Assembly: GCF_003668875.1 (NCBI RefSeq)
Contig: NZ_RAWM01000002.1
Coordinates: forward strand, 62,001-126,000
Direction: 5' to 3'
DNA: 64,000 bases
Origin: Corallococcus interemptor
GTDB lineage: Bacteria > Myxococcota > Myxococcia > Myxococcales > Myxococcaceae
A program made the position numbers and the translations under genes. Positions 1-8,426 of the stretch are shown one piece after another; position 1 is the stretch's first letter, and each line of letters starts with the position of its first letter. The notes under the pieces were generated by a model, which saw nothing but the letters and a program-made list of their open reading frames with translations, was not told where the DNA came from and searched no databases.

Positions 1-2
1 CA

Positions 3-1412
3 GGTCAGGTGTCGATGTCCGTGGAGGACCGGGTCGGCATCCCGAACGCGACGTTCGGCGACAAGGCGCAGCTCTCCGCGAGCCTGCGCGTGGGCGGCAC
101 CGAGTACCGCGTGGAGCTGACGCAGGTGGGCTTCCCGCCGGTGCAGGCCATGGCGCGGGCGCCCACCGGGCCGCTTCCTCCGCCGCCCCCGCACCTGATT
201 GAGGGCGGGGTGCTGATGGGGACGCCCATCTACGGTGAGACGGGGCTGGGCTGGCGCGCCACCACGCGCGCGCACGCGGCCATGGCCGTGTGGGGCATTG
301 GCAGCGTGTGGCGCAACGGGACGCTGCTGACGGACTCGGCGCTGGTGCACGCGGCGGCCCTGGACGCGGGCACGTTCTCGGATGACGACACGACGCGGCT
401 GTTGCGCGACGCGCGGCCGGGGGACGCGGAGGTGGTGGTGGTGGTGTGGAACCTGCCGCCGCGAGCGGAGCCGCGCGGGTTCATCCAGTTCCTCTTCGAC
501 AACGTCGCCATCGACGTGGACGGGACGCGGGTGCCGTCGCTGGCGGTGGTGCCCAACACCGGAGAGCTGCCCGCGTCGCTCGCGGCGCTGACGCCCGTGG
601 CGCCCACTTCGTTCCCGGCGGCGGTGGCGCCGGTGTCCGGGCCGCGCTTCACGCAAGGCGCGCAGGGCACGGGGGGCAGCGGCACGGCGGGCGTGACGCT
701 GGGAGCGAGGACCACGGGCGATACGGGCCTGGCGACCACCACGGGTGCCACGGGTCCGGCGGCCACGGCGGGTGGGAACAACCTGGCGACCACCACGGGC
801 CCCACGGGCCCGGCGGCCACGGCCGGCTCCCCCAGCGCGGCGAGCATCGGTAGGACGGTGCCTGGCGCGGCCACCCCGGGGACCGGCAACACGGTGGGGG
901 CGCCCGGGGCGACGACCGCCACGGTGCCCTCGGCGCCGACGCTGCCTTCGGCGGCCCCGCCGACGTTCAGCGGCACGTTCGGGCCCACGGCTCCGGCGGA
1001 TCCGCCGGCGGTGGTGTCGGGTGTGCAGCCGGGCGTCACCGGCACGGTGGGGCAGGGGACCTTCGCCACGCCGCCGACGGTGGGGGGCGTGTCCGTGGGT
1101 GGCTTCACCACGCCGCAGCTGTCCGCGCCCGACTTCAACAACTTCGTGGGCACCAGCCAGGTCAGCCCGGGCCTCATCGCCACGGTGCCGCCGCTGTCGC
1201 AGTCCCCGGGCACGCCGTCGGCGCCCATCCTGGGCACGCCCGCGCCGCTCAACACGGCGGCTCCCACGCCGCTGGTGAGCACGCCCGCGCCGCTCAATGC
1301 GTCGCCGGGCACCGCGCTGCCGGCCACGCCAGCCCCGGTCAACGCCGGGCCCGCCACGGGCCCTGCCGCGGCTCCGGCTGGCGCGGGTGGCGCCGGGGCT
1401 CCGGCGCGCTGA
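3..1412 (+). CDS. Hypothetical low-complexity Thr/Pro/Gly/Ala-rich protein (5' partial)
   Basis: The frame is open to the left edge of the window, so the true start may lie upstream; the first in-frame start codon is GTG at position 9. The first ~190 visible residues are ordinary sequence and include a run of five prolines. After that the protein becomes a long tract of Thr, Gly, Ala, Pro and Ser with short repeats: an 18-residue unit containing ATTTG and TGPAATAG occurs twice (DNA period 54 bp, near 728 and 782), and TPAPLN-like units recur towards the C-terminus. There is no terminal membrane anchor. The composition resembles a surface or linker region, but I recognise no family and assign no function. 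The next gene starts 55 bases downstream. Confidence 0.75.
   Translation, partial: GQVSMSVEDRVGIPNATFGDKAQLSASLRVGGTEYRVELTQVGFPPVQAMARAPTGPLPPPPPHLIEGGVLMGTPIYGETGLGWRATTRAHAAMAVWGIGSVWRNGTLLTDSALVHAAALDAGTFSDDDTTRLLRDARPGDAEVVVVVWNLPPRAEPRGFIQFLFDNVAIDVDGTRVPSLAVVPNTGELPASLAALTPVAPTSFPAAVAPVSGPRFTQGAQGTGGSGTAGVTLGARTTGDTGLATTTGATGPAATAGGNNLATTTGPTGPAATAGSPSAASIGRTVPGAATPGTGNTVGAPGATTATVPSAPTLPSAAPPTFSGTFGPTAPADPPAVVSGVQPGVTGTVGQGTFATPPTVGGVSVGGFTTPQLSAPDFNNFVGTSQVSPGLIATVPPLSQSPGTPSAPILGTPAPLNTAAPTPLVSTPAPLNASPGTALPATPAPVNAGPATGPAAAPAGAGGAGAPAR
728..825 (+). repeat. Two-copy 54-bp tandem repeat inside a low-complexity gene
   Basis: The string CCTGGCGACCACCACGGG starts at 728 and again at 782. 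The similarity continues for about 42 bases in each copy, giving a period of 54 bp (18 codons) that keeps the reading frame. Copies differ mainly at third positions. Confidence 0.8.
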
Positions 1413-1432
1413 CGGGGCAGGGGGTGGGAAAA

Positions 1433-1460
1433 TTGACCGGGCGCTACGTGCCTGTAGCGT
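1433..1460 (+). promoter_or_regulatory. Sigma70-type promoter, probably leaderless
   Basis: TTGACC (1433-1438), a 16-base spacer, then TAGCGT (1455-1460). The -10 box ends 7 bases before the ATG at 1468, so transcription would begin at or next to the start codon. No Shine-Dalgarno sequence is present. This is the best-formed promoter in the window. Confidence 0.65.
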
Positions 1461-1467
1461 CCGGGGC

Positions 1468-1818
1468 ATGTCTCCTCCCGTCGCAGCCCTCGCCACCCCC
1501 GCGATGTTGCGCCGTACCGACCCCGTCCGCGGGGCGGTGGAGCGCCTGGCCCGGACGCTGCCCGCGCGCGAGGACGCCACCGTCCTCCTGGACTTCATGG
1601 AGGACGACCTCCGCGAGGGCCTGGACGCCCTGGGTGACGTGCAGGCCCACTTCTACGACCTGCTGCTGGCCCTCCACCGCGAGAAGCTGACGCCGGTGGC
1701 CCTGATGAACGCGGCGGAGGACCTGCACGTGCTCCAGCGCCTGGAGGACCTGCACGAGGTGGTGACGCAGCTGCGCCGCCGCCTGTCGCAGGCCGCCGGG
1801 ATGATCCGCCACGGCTGA
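1468..1818 (+). CDS. Small alpha-helical protein of unknown function
   Basis: The protein has 116 residues, is hydrophilic and rich in Leu, Arg, Asp and Glu, with no signal peptide or membrane segment. From residue ~20 to the end it looks continuously helical, with heptad-like leucines in the stretch containing LHVLQRLEDLHEVV, so a coiled coil or helical bundle is likely. I do not recognise the family. The ATG was chosen over longer in-frame options because a good promoter ends 7 bases before it and because the upstream extension is arginine-rich out-of-frame-like sequence. It converges on the DUF3108 operon, with a hairpin terminator in between. Confidence 0.75.
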   Translation: MSPPVAALATPAMLRRTDPVRGAVERLARTLPAREDATVLLDFMEDDLREGLDALGDVQAHFYDLLLALHREKLTPVALMNAAEDLHVLQRLEDLHEVVTQLRRRLSQAAGMIRHG

Positions 1819-1856
1819 GACTTCGCGAACCCAGCTCAAGCCTGACGCAATAAGAA

Positions 1857-1884
1857 GGCCCGCGCTCCCAGGGGGAGGCGGGCC
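1857..1884 (-). terminator. Intrinsic terminator for the DUF3108 operon
   Basis: Inverted repeat with outer arms GGCCCGC (1857-1863) and GCGGGCC (1878-1884) and an inner CTCCC/GGGAG stem. Read on the minus strand it is followed by TTCTTATT, a U-rich tail, so it fits the end of the minus-strand operon better than the plus-strand gene ending at 1818. Confidence 0.7.
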
Positions 1885-1907
1885 GGGGGCGGTGTCTCAG
1901 CCCCGCG

Positions 1908-2894
1908 TCACCACTTGAGATCTTCCTTGCCCTGCGCCTCCATGGGCTTTTCACCGGGGCGCTTCACGCCGGACAGCGTCAGCCGCACCGCGCCCAGGTC
2001 GATGGCGCCCACGGCGGCCAGCGGGAGGCGGCGCTCGTCGTCGGTAATCCAGACGTGCACGTCGCGCGTCTGCGACGGACGGTCCAGGCGCGTGGCGGTG
2101 CCGGCCACGTGCCAGGCGTCGAACTCGCCCAGGGGCAGCGACACGTGCTCGCGCTCCACCACGGTGGCCGTCATGCGCCACATGCGGCGGATGCCGTACA
2201 CGTCGAAGCAGACGGGCAGGTCCTTCTTCATGGGCAGCTGACGGATGAGGTAGATGGCGCCCGCGACGTCCAGGCCGTCCTTGTCGTAGGCGTAGTCGAA
2301 GTGGCCCTTGGGGCGGTCCCCAATCTGGTAGTCCACCTTGACGCTCTTGTCCTGCGCGCCGAAGTCCACGTTCACCTTGCGGCGCTGCTCGTTCTCCACG
2401 GCCTCCTCGGTGTAGCGCGAGGGGCGCAGCGTCTTGGGGTGCAGGTAGCTGGTCGCGCTGCCGCGCACCCGGCGCACCTTGGAGAACAGCGTATTGGTCT
2501 GCGCCTCCACCACCACGGGCAGCGAGCCGTTGGCGGGGCGCTGCACGCGCATGGTGAGCCGGCCGGCCTTCGCGCCCATGGCGTCCATGTCGAACTCGAG
2601 CAGCTCCCCCGGCTTGAACGCCAGCGGCGTGCGCAGCGTGGGCAGGCCCTGCTCACAAGGCTTCACGGCGACGACGGGCTCGTCGGCGGCCGGGGCGGAG
2701 GACGCGTCGCCGGTGTTCTCCGCCGTCGCGGCGGCCTTCGCCGGATCCGTCGCCTCCGCGGGGTCCGCCGCGCGCATCGTGGGCGGACGCGGGACGTTCA
2801 ACGGGCGGGGCTGGGCCTCCTGGGCCTGACCCGGAATGGCGCTGAGGGCGCTGAAGGCGAGGCAGGCCGCGACGAGGTTGCGCATGGCGTTCAT
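1908..2894 (-). CDS. DUF3108 domain-containing secreted protein
   Basis: 328 residues. Residues 1-24 form a signal peptide ending near GQAQ, followed by a Pro/Ala-rich linker to about residue 85. The rest matches the DUF3108 family: a beta-rich periplasmic domain that starts with a FKPGELLEFDM-type strand and ends with a strand containing VWITDDERRLPL. The function of DUF3108 is not established. The ATG has a strong Shine-Dalgarno (GGGAGGAAG). It is the last gene of a three-gene minus-strand operon and is a distant paralogue of the first gene (4644-5453); both share the terminal 'threshold-of-strand then D/H-R-x-P' pattern. Terminator follows at 1857-1884. Confidence 0.85.
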   Translation of the reverse strand: MNAMRNLVAACLAFSALSAIPGQAQEAQPRPLNVPRPPTMRAADPAEATDPAKAAATAENTGDASSAPAADEPVVAVKPCEQGLPTLRTPLAFKPGELLEFDMDAMGAKAGRLTMRVQRPANGSLPVVVEAQTNTLFSKVRRVRGSATSYLHPKTLRPSRYTEEAVENEQRRKVNVDFGAQDKSVKVDYQIGDRPKGHFDYAYDKDGLDVAGAIYLIRQLPMKKDLPVCFDVYGIRRMWRMTATVVEREHVSLPLGEFDAWHVAGTATRLDRPSQTRDVHVWITDDERRLPLAAVGAIDLGAVRLTLSGVKRPGEKPMEAQGKEDLKW

Positions 2895-2919
2895 TCTGCT
2901 TCCTCCCAGGGGGGAGTGA

Positions 2920-4605
2920 CTACGGGGTTCCCCCGGAAGTCCGACGTCCGGAGCCCTTCGCTTGTTCAGCCGACTGCCGCTTCACGATGTGCTGGGTGAT
3001 TTCCCTGCGCACCGCTTCCCACTCCGCCGGGTCCCGGGAGATTTCGTACCCGGACTTCGCCAGCCGCTTCGCCGCGGTCTTCGCGAAGGCGCCGTCGCCC
3101 AGCGACGTGAGCAGGCGCAGGTATTCGTAGTCCTCCAGGCCGTCACGGATGTGTTTGAGCCGCAGGGACACCACGGGCTGGTGCTCGGTGCCCCCCAGCT
3201 TCGCGGGCGTGCCCGGGTAGAAGAGGGTGCCGTCGCCGTTGCCGCCGAACTCGAACAGGTCCGCCCAGACGTCCTTCTTCGTGTTGTAGGCGAAGACGGT
3301 GTCGAAATAGAGCTCGCCGTCCACGCCGCTTCCGAACGCCAGCGGGCCCATGGCGCGGTTGAGCGGGGCGGGGTGGTCCACCATGTACGAGGCCCAATCG
3401 CTGTACGCCTTGTCCAGCGTCTTGTCCGGAGGCGGGCCGCCCGTGCAGCCGTGGGCCATACAGCTCTGGTACCACCACACCTTCGCGCTGGAGGGCAGCT
3501 TCGAGCGCGCGGTCGCGGCATCCGCCACGTGGTGGCACGTCTGCGGGCCCTCGCGCGGATAGAAGCAGTTGATGATGGGCGTGAGGATGTCCACCGAACC
3601 CTGGAGCGCCGGGTTCAGCGCGGTGGTGACGAGCACGGGGATGGAGCCGCCCGCGTCGCGCACGCGCTTCGCCTGCGCCTTCACCAGCGGGAAGTCCGCG
3701 GGCTTCGGTTCGTCCTTGGCGTAGAAGAAGAGCTGGGCCTTCCAGCCCTTGTCCTCGAAGTGCTTCTGGAAGGCGCGGTAGTACGCGGACTTCTCCGCGT
3801 CCGTGGACGCCTTGCGGTTGTCGCGCACGTCCGTCGTGGTGAAGCGAGCGCCGGAGGGCAGCGCGCTTCCGTCCAGGAAGGGCCCCATCTCCGCGTCGTA
3901 CGCGGTCCAGTCCAGCACCGCGCGGCCGTCCTGGAACTTCACCGGCGGCGGGTCCATGCCCATGCCGTGCGCGCTCACGCGGTGCTCCAGCAGCGCCTTG
4001 CCGTACTCGCGCAGGAGCGCCTTCGCCTCCGCGGAGTCCGCCGGAATGCCGTGCCCCTTCGCGATGCTGTACAGCGAGACGCCGAAGCTGTTGGGCAGGG
4101 ACGACGTCGCGGGGATTTCGAAGGGCTGCACCTCCACGCTGAACGGAACGGCCGGCAGTTCCTTCCCGTCCACCGACGCCGTCAGGCTGCCCGTATAGGT
4201 GCCCGGCGCCTGCTTCGCCGGAACGCAGACCTCCACGTAGACGACCGTCGGATGTCTGGGATTGCCCGGCGCGGACAGCGGCACCAGCGCGTCGGGCCAC
4301 GGCCCTGTCTTGCCCTCGCCGTTGGAGGGCGTCTTCACGTCAATGTAGACCTCGCGCCACGCGTCCACGGTGAGCGGCGCGCCCGGCCCCTTGAGGGCCA
4401 GGGGCTGCATCGTCACGCGCGTCACGCCCTGGGGGAGCACCAGCTGCGTGCCCTCGCACTCACCCCGGGCCGCGCTGAGGCGGGCCTCCTTCGCGCCCTT
4501 GGGCGTCGCGTCCGGCCGCACCTTCACCAGGGGCGACACCACCTGCACGCCACCCGGCGCGGCGGAAAGCGCCGCCGCCACTGCCCATGCCCAACCCACG
4601 CCCAT
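2920..4605 (-). CDS. DUF4091 domain protein, glycoside hydrolase 123-like
   Basis: 561 residues with an N-terminal signal peptide (hydrophobic stretch WAWAVAAALSAA after the ATG). An N-terminal beta-sandwich of about 150 residues precedes a TIM-barrel-like region. The C-terminal part contains GLEDYEYLRLL, the hallmark of DUF4091, which is related to GH123 N-acetylgalactosaminidase-type enzymes. FFYAKDEPKP carries an Asp-Glu pair placed like the substrate-assisted catalytic pair of GH123; that assignment is inference. Substrate unknown. The ATG at 4605 was preferred because it precedes the signal peptide; upstream in-frame sequence is the shadow of the neighbouring gene. Gaps to its neighbours are 38 and 25 bases, so all three genes are probably one transcript. 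Confidence 0.85.
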   Translation of the reverse strand: MGVGWAWAVAAALSAAPGGVQVVSPLVKVRPDATPKGAKEARLSAARGECEGTQLVLPQGVTRVTMQPLALKGPGAPLTVDAWREVYIDVKTPSNGEGKTGPWPDALVPLSAPGNPRHPTVVYVEVCVPAKQAPGTYTGSLTASVDGKELPAVPFSVEVQPFEIPATSSLPNSFGVSLYSIAKGHGIPADSAEAKALLREYGKALLEHRVSAHGMGMDPPPVKFQDGRAVLDWTAYDAEMGPFLDGSALPSGARFTTTDVRDNRKASTDAEKSAYYRAFQKHFEDKGWKAQLFFYAKDEPKPADFPLVKAQAKRVRDAGGSIPVLVTTALNPALQGSVDILTPIINCFYPREGPQTCHHVADAATARSKLPSSAKVWWYQSCMAHGCTGGPPPDKTLDKAYSDWASYMVDHPAPLNRAMGPLAFGSGVDGELYFDTVFAYNTKKDVWADLFEFGGNGDGTLFYPGTPAKLGGTEHQPVVSLRLKHIRDGLEDYEYLRLLTSLGDGAFAKTAAKRLAKSGYEISRDPAEWEAVRREITQHIVKRQSAEQAKGSGRRTSGGTP

Positions 4606-4643
4606 GCCCCCTGCCTTCCCCTGGTTGGCGGACGACGCTGACT

Positions 4644-5453
4644 TCAGTCGCCCGAGTTGTCCGCCCGGGCCACCGCCGCCACCACGCGGCCCGGCTTGTA
4701 GTCCGTGAGCTCCGCCACGACGGTGCCCAGCGCGAAGTCCGCTTCGATGCGCACCGGCACGTGGTGTGAGTCCGTGGTGAGGTACGCGACCATGTCGCGC
4801 TTGGACTCCAGCTTGCCGCCGAAGTCGGTGCGCACGCGCACGCGGAAGGTGTCCTTCGCGCCCGCGGGCGTCGAGACGGTCTCGCGGCCCTCCACCGTGG
4901 CGCTCAGGGTGAACTGCTTGCTGCCGGTGAACACCGGGTACGCATAGGAGCGGCCCACCACCAGCTCCTGGCCGCGCAGCGCGAACGTCGCGCCCGCCAC
5001 GTCCATGGTGCCCTCGGGCAGCGTGTGCTCCGACTCGCGCGGCGGGTCGCTCTCCTTCTGCTTGATGACCTTCGCGCCCGCGCCGTCCGCCGTCAGCTGG
5101 ATGCGCTGGCGGCGGCGCTTGCGGTTCTCTTCCGAGTGCAGATCGCTCCCCGTCACCCGCTGGCTGCCCGCGTTCCAGTACGTCACGAAGCGGCTCTTGA
5201 TGGGGTACACGCCCACCAGGTCGTCGGACTTCGCCGTGGAGACAATGGGCCACACGCTCTGGCCCCACTGCGTCATGGGCGCGCCCACCGTCACCGTCGC
5301 AGTGCCGGCCGTCAGCCCCAGGTACTTCACCCGGTACTGCGCCTGCTCACCCGGGCCGAACGCCGAACCGGTGGGCTCCTGGGCATGCGCCAGCGTGGAC
5401 CCCATGAGTCCCACCACCGCCGCCGTGAACCGCCACCTGGACAGACCGCGCAT
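4644..5453 (-). CDS. DUF3108 domain-containing secreted protein
   Basis: 269 residues. Signal peptide in residues 1-24, ending at AHAQ. The mature protein is a complete DUF3108 domain: it opens with FGPGEQAQYRVKYLGLTAG, a typical first-strand motif, and ends with a strand carrying DSHHVPVRIE. Outer-membrane or periplasmic location is expected; the biochemical role of the family is unknown. It is the first gene of the minus-strand operon with the DUF4091 protein and the second DUF3108 protein. Upstream, a Shine-Dalgarno AAGGGAG and a TAACTT box further away suggest a conventional leader for this operon. Confidence 0.87.
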   Translation of the reverse strand: MRGLSRWRFTAAVVGLMGSTLAHAQEPTGSAFGPGEQAQYRVKYLGLTAGTATVTVGAPMTQWGQSVWPIVSTAKSDDLVGVYPIKSRFVTYWNAGSQRVTGSDLHSEENRKRRRQRIQLTADGAGAKVIKQKESDPPRESEHTLPEGTMDVAGATFALRGQELVVGRSYAYPVFTGSKQFTLSATVEGRETVSTPAGAKDTFRVRVRTDFGGKLESKRDMVAYLTTDSHHVPVRIEADFALGTVVAELTDYKPGRVVAAVARADNSGD

Positions 5454-5732
5454 CGGGTGTGCTCCCTTGCCTGCAAGTTAGGTGGCCGGCCCGCCCAAGC
5501 CAACCGTGCCGCTCAACCGCCCCCACCACCGGACATTTCCAGGACGGACGGCCGTGGGACAGCATTCAAAGCCGTCCGGCCGCCCTCCGGACGCCCCTGG
5601 GAACGGCCGGCAGGAGACGGAAATGGCGGCCCGCAGGGGTACACGCCCCCAAGCCCCGCTGACAAATGGCGGACAGTCGCGCGCGCCTGCCTGCATGCCC
5701 GGCAAGGCACTCCCGGACGGGGTGCCCGGTGC

Positions 5733-5738
5733 TAGCGT
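5733..5738 (+). promoter_or_regulatory. Putative -10 box (TAGCGT) of a leaderless gene
   Basis: TAGCGT ends 8 bases before the ATG at 5747; there is no Shine-Dalgarno between them. No convincing -35 box is seen 16-18 bases upstream. Confidence 0.4.
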
Positions 5739-5746
5739 CCGGGCCC

Positions 5747-5968
5747 ATGGCCAACGACTTCCAGTTCGACGACGACGACTTCGCCAAGGAGAGCGGCGCG
5801 GGCGCCGGCATCCGCGTGTTCGATGAGTTCGACTGCCCGGGCTGCAACGCCAACAACCCCGTGGACGACACGTTCACGGACGGGGACGAGGTGCGCTGCA
5901 ACTACTGCGGCTGCGAGTTCAAGGCGCTCGTCAACCAGGAGGGGCGGCTGCGGTTCCGCGAGCTGTGA
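5747..5968 (+). CDS. Small zinc-ribbon protein
   Basis: 73 residues, acidic at the N-terminus (FDDDDF). It carries one four-cysteine zinc ribbon: CPGC at residues 30-33 and CNYC at 51-54, with an extra Cys at 56. Such single ribbons bind zinc and usually mediate protein or nucleic-acid contacts; the specific role here is unknown. The ATG at 5747 was chosen because the upstream in-frame region is unlike the protein and a -10-like box ends just before this ATG. It ends 7 bases before the stop of the convergent yggS gene. Confidence 0.8.
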   Translation: MANDFQFDDDDFAKESGAGAGIRVFDEFDCPGCNANNPVDDTFTDGDEVRCNYCGCEFKALVNQEGRLRFREL

Positions 5969-5975
5969 GCGGACT

Positions 5976-6644
5976 TCAGGCGCGCTCGCCGAAGATGGCG
6001 GTGCCCACGCGCACGGCGGTGGCGCCTTCCAGGATGGCCTGCTCGAAGTCGTGCGTGGTGCCCATGGACAGGGCGGTGAGCCCGTGCGCCGAGGCCAGCT
6101 CGCGCAGCCGGGCGAAGCCCTCGCGCATCCGCGCCACGTCGTCCGTGGGCGGCGGCAGCGCCATCAGCCCCACCACCTGCAAGTGGGGCAGCTCGCGCAC
6201 CTTCGCCACGAAGTCGCCCAGCGCGTCCGGGGTGAGGCCGTGCTTGGTGTCCTCGCCGCCCAGGTTGAGCTCCACGTAGCAGGGCAGGGGCGTGGAGCCC
6301 GCGCGCCGCTTGGACAGCTCCGTGGCCACGTCCAGCCGCTCCAGCGCGTGGAAGGCGTGCGCGACGCGCGCCACGTACTTCACCTTGTTCGTCTGCAGCG
6401 ACCCGATGGCGTGCCAGCGCAGGCCGTCCAGGTCCTTGAGCTCCTCGGCCTTGTCCCGCAGCTCCTGGGCGTAGTTCTCCCCGAAGTCGCGTTGGCCCGC
6501 GGCGTAGGCCTCGCGGATCAGCGCCGCGGGCTTGAGCTTGGACACGGCCACCAGCGTCACCGACGACTCCGGCCGCCCCGCGCTCGCGCAGGCCTTCGCC
6601 ACGCGCTCGCGCACCCGCGCCAGGTTGTCCGCCACGCTGCTCAT
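5976..6644 (-). CDS. yggS: YggS family pyridoxal-phosphate homeostasis protein
   Basis: 222 residues, the usual length for the YggS/PROSC (PLPBP) family: a single alanine-racemase-type TIM barrel that binds PLP without known catalytic activity and controls PLP and amino-acid/keto-acid balance in the cytoplasm. The PLP lysine is K36 in [17 protein letters not shown] and [11 protein letters not shown] are also diagnostic, as is [12 protein letters not shown] near the C-terminus. In many bacteria that motif reads SMGMSxDxExAI, so the serine is replaced by Thr here. The start codon overlaps the stop of maf by 4 bases (ATGA), implying translational coupling. Confidence 0.95.
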   Translation of the reverse strand: MSSVADNLARVRERVAKACASAGRPESSVTLVAVSKLKPAALIREAYAAGQRDFGENYAQELRDKAEELKDLDGLRWHAIGSLQTNKVKYVARVAHAFHALERLDVATELSKRRAGSTPLPCYVELNLGGEDTKHGLTPDALGDFVAKVRELPHLQVVGLMALPPPTDDVARMREGFARLRELASAHGLTALSMGTTHDFEQAILEGATAVRVGTAIFGERA

Positions 6645-7261
6645 CGCGAAGCCTCCGAGCCGGGCGAGCCGGGCGAGCCGGGCGTCCAGGGAAGCGGCAT
6701 GCCCGCGCGCTGGAGCAGCGCCAGCGTCTCTCCCAGCGGCAGGCCGACGACGTTCGAGTGGCTGCCGTCGATGCCCTGCACCAGGAACCCGCCCTTGCCC
6801 TGGATGGCGTAGGCGCCCGCCTTGTCCAGGGGCTCACCGGTATCCGCGTACCAGGCAATCTCATCTGGCGAGAGCGCGCGAAAGGTCACCTGCGTGCGAA
6901 CCACCTGGGCCTCCCGGGCCCTTCCCGCCACCGCGATGCCGGTGAAGACCTCGTGCACCCGGCCGGACAACCGGCCAAGCATCTCCCGCGCCTCGGCCGC
7001 GTCCCGGGGCTTGCCGAGCAGCTGCGACCCCAGGGCCACGGTGGTGTCCGCCGCCAGCACCCAGGCCTCCGGGTGCCGGGCGGCCACCGTGCGGGCCTTC
7101 TCCTCCGCGAGCCTTCGCACGTAGTCCGGCGCAATTTCTCCGGCCTTCGGCGTTTCATCGATATCCGCCGCCGCCACGGTGAAGCGAAGGCCCAGCTGGG
7201 CCAATAAATCCTTGCGCCGGGGCGATGCGGAGGCGAGAACGAACAGAGCGGTTGGATCCAT
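6641..7261 (-). CDS. maf: Maf-type nucleoside triphosphate pyrophosphatase
   Basis: 206 residues. The family hydrolyses non-canonical or modified NTPs (dTTP/UTP or m7GTP, depending on subgroup) to NMP and pyrophosphate, and is linked to septum formation. The N-terminal [10 protein letters not shown], the central LAADTTVAL and the C-terminal [11 protein letters not shown] are all Maf signatures. The C-terminus carries an extra tail with three PGS repeats encoded by a 9-bp tandem repeat. First gene of the maf-yggS pair. The subgroup, and so the substrate, cannot be decided safely by eye. Confidence 0.93.
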   Translation of the reverse strand: MDPTALFVLASASPRRKDLLAQLGLRFTVAAADIDETPKAGEIAPDYVRRLAEEKARTVAARHPEAWVLAADTTVALGSQLLGKPRDAAEAREMLGRLSGRVHEVFTGIAVAGRAREAQVVRTQVTFRALSPDEIAWYADTGEPLDKAGAYAIQGKGGFLVQGIDGSHSNVVGLPLGETLALLQRAGMPLPWTPGSPGSPGSEASR

Positions 7262-7325
7262 GGGCGGGTGCGGGAGGTTTCGCGCTCGCGGGCCTTAGCA
7301 GACTTGCGCTCCAGAGGGCACCTCG

Positions 7326-8426
7326 ATGAACCCCGCGGACCTCCTGTCGGCCATGAAGCGGACAGTGGAGCAACTGGCCGCCTACAACGAGATGGCCAAG
7401 GCGTTGACCTCCACGCTGGAGCTGCGCGAAGTGCTCGCGCTGGTGATGCAGAAGGTCAGCGCGCTGCTCAAACCGCGCAACTGGTCGCTCATCCTCCAGG
7501 ACGAGCGCAGCGGAAAGCTCTACTTCGAAATCGCGGTGGGGGAGGGCGCCGAGGCCCTCAAGGGCCTGCAGCTCAACCCCGGTGAAGGCATCGCCGGAGC
7601 GGTGTTCTCCTCCGGCGTCGCGCGGCTCGTCCACGACGTGGCGGGCGACTCCAGCTTCGCGCCCCGCTTCGATGAGGCCTCCGCCTTCCACACGCGCTCG
7701 CTGCTCGCCGTGCCCCTGGTGGCGCGCGAGCGGGTGCTGGGCGTGATTGAGCTGGTCAACGGCCCCACGGAGCCCGGCTTCACGCATGACGATCTGACCG
7801 CCCTGTCCGCCATCGCGGACTACGCGGCCATCGCCATCGAGAACGCGCGCAACTTCCGCCGCATCCAGGAGCTCACCATCACGGACGAGCACACCGGCTG
7901 CTTCAACGCGCGGCACCTGCGCGCGCAACTGGAGCAGGAGGTGAAGCGCTCGGCGCGCTTCCGCCACCCGCTGTCCCTGGTGTTCCTGGACCTGGACCAC
8001 TTCAAGTCCATCAACGACCGGCACGGACACCTGGTGGGCAGCGCCACGCTCAAGGAGGTGGGGGACCTGCTCATCAGCCTGGGCCGCCACAACCTGGACG
8101 CCGTCTTCCGCTACGGCGGCGACGAGTTCGCGGTGATGTTGATTGAGACGGACACGGCAGGGGCGCAGGTCATCGCCCAGCGCATCTGCGAGGCGTTCCG
8201 CGGCCAGCGCTTCCTGCGCGAGCAGGGACTGGACGTGGCGCTCACCGCGAGCGTGGGGGTGGCCTCCTTCCCGGAGCACGCCACCACTGCCACGGACCTC
8301 ATCCGCGCGGCGGACTTCGCCATGTACGCGGCCAAGGGGCGGGGCCGGGACGGCATCGCCGTCGCCGAGGCCCCTTCGGCGGAGGGGGCCCCTCGCGAGG
8401 TCCCCTACGCCCGCTCCGGCGGGTGA
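7326..8426 (+). CDS. GAF-GGDEF diguanylate cyclase
   Basis: 366 residues, cytoplasmic, no membrane segment. Residues ~20-175 form a GAF sensory domain; ~180-350 a GGDEF domain. The active-site loop is RYGGDEF (GGDEF at 264-268), and LDLDHFKSIND supplies the metal-binding Asp, so it should make cyclic di-GMP from two GTP. The RxxD product-inhibition site expected at 255-258 reads HNLD, so feedback inhibition may be lost. The C-terminal ~20 residues are a disordered tail. The gene stands alone, divergent from maf. Its stop codon directly abuts the stop codon of the convergent ppiD-like gene, with no base between them. Confidence 0.93.
   Translation: MNPADLLSAMKRTVEQLAAYNEMAKALTSTLELREVLALVMQKVSALLKPRNWSLILQDERSGKLYFEIAVGEGAEALKGLQLNPGEGIAGAVFSSGVARLVHDVAGDSSFAPRFDEASAFHTRSLLAVPLVARERVLGVIELVNGPTEPGFTHDDLTALSAIADYAAIAIENARNFRRIQELTITDEHTGCFNARHLRAQLEQEVKRSARFRHPLSLVFLDLDHFKSINDRHGHLVGSATLKEVGDLLISLGRHNLDAVFRYGGDEFAVMLIETDTAGAQVIAQRICEAFRGQRFLREQGLDVALTASVGVASFPEHATTATDLIRAADFAMYAAKGRGRDGIAVAEAPSAEGAPREVPYARSGG

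Noticed and set aside
4606-5268. N-terminal extension of the DUF4091 gene to 5268
   Set aside because: The extra 221 codons lie over the DUF3108 gene in another frame; the ATG at 4605 begins a signal peptide.
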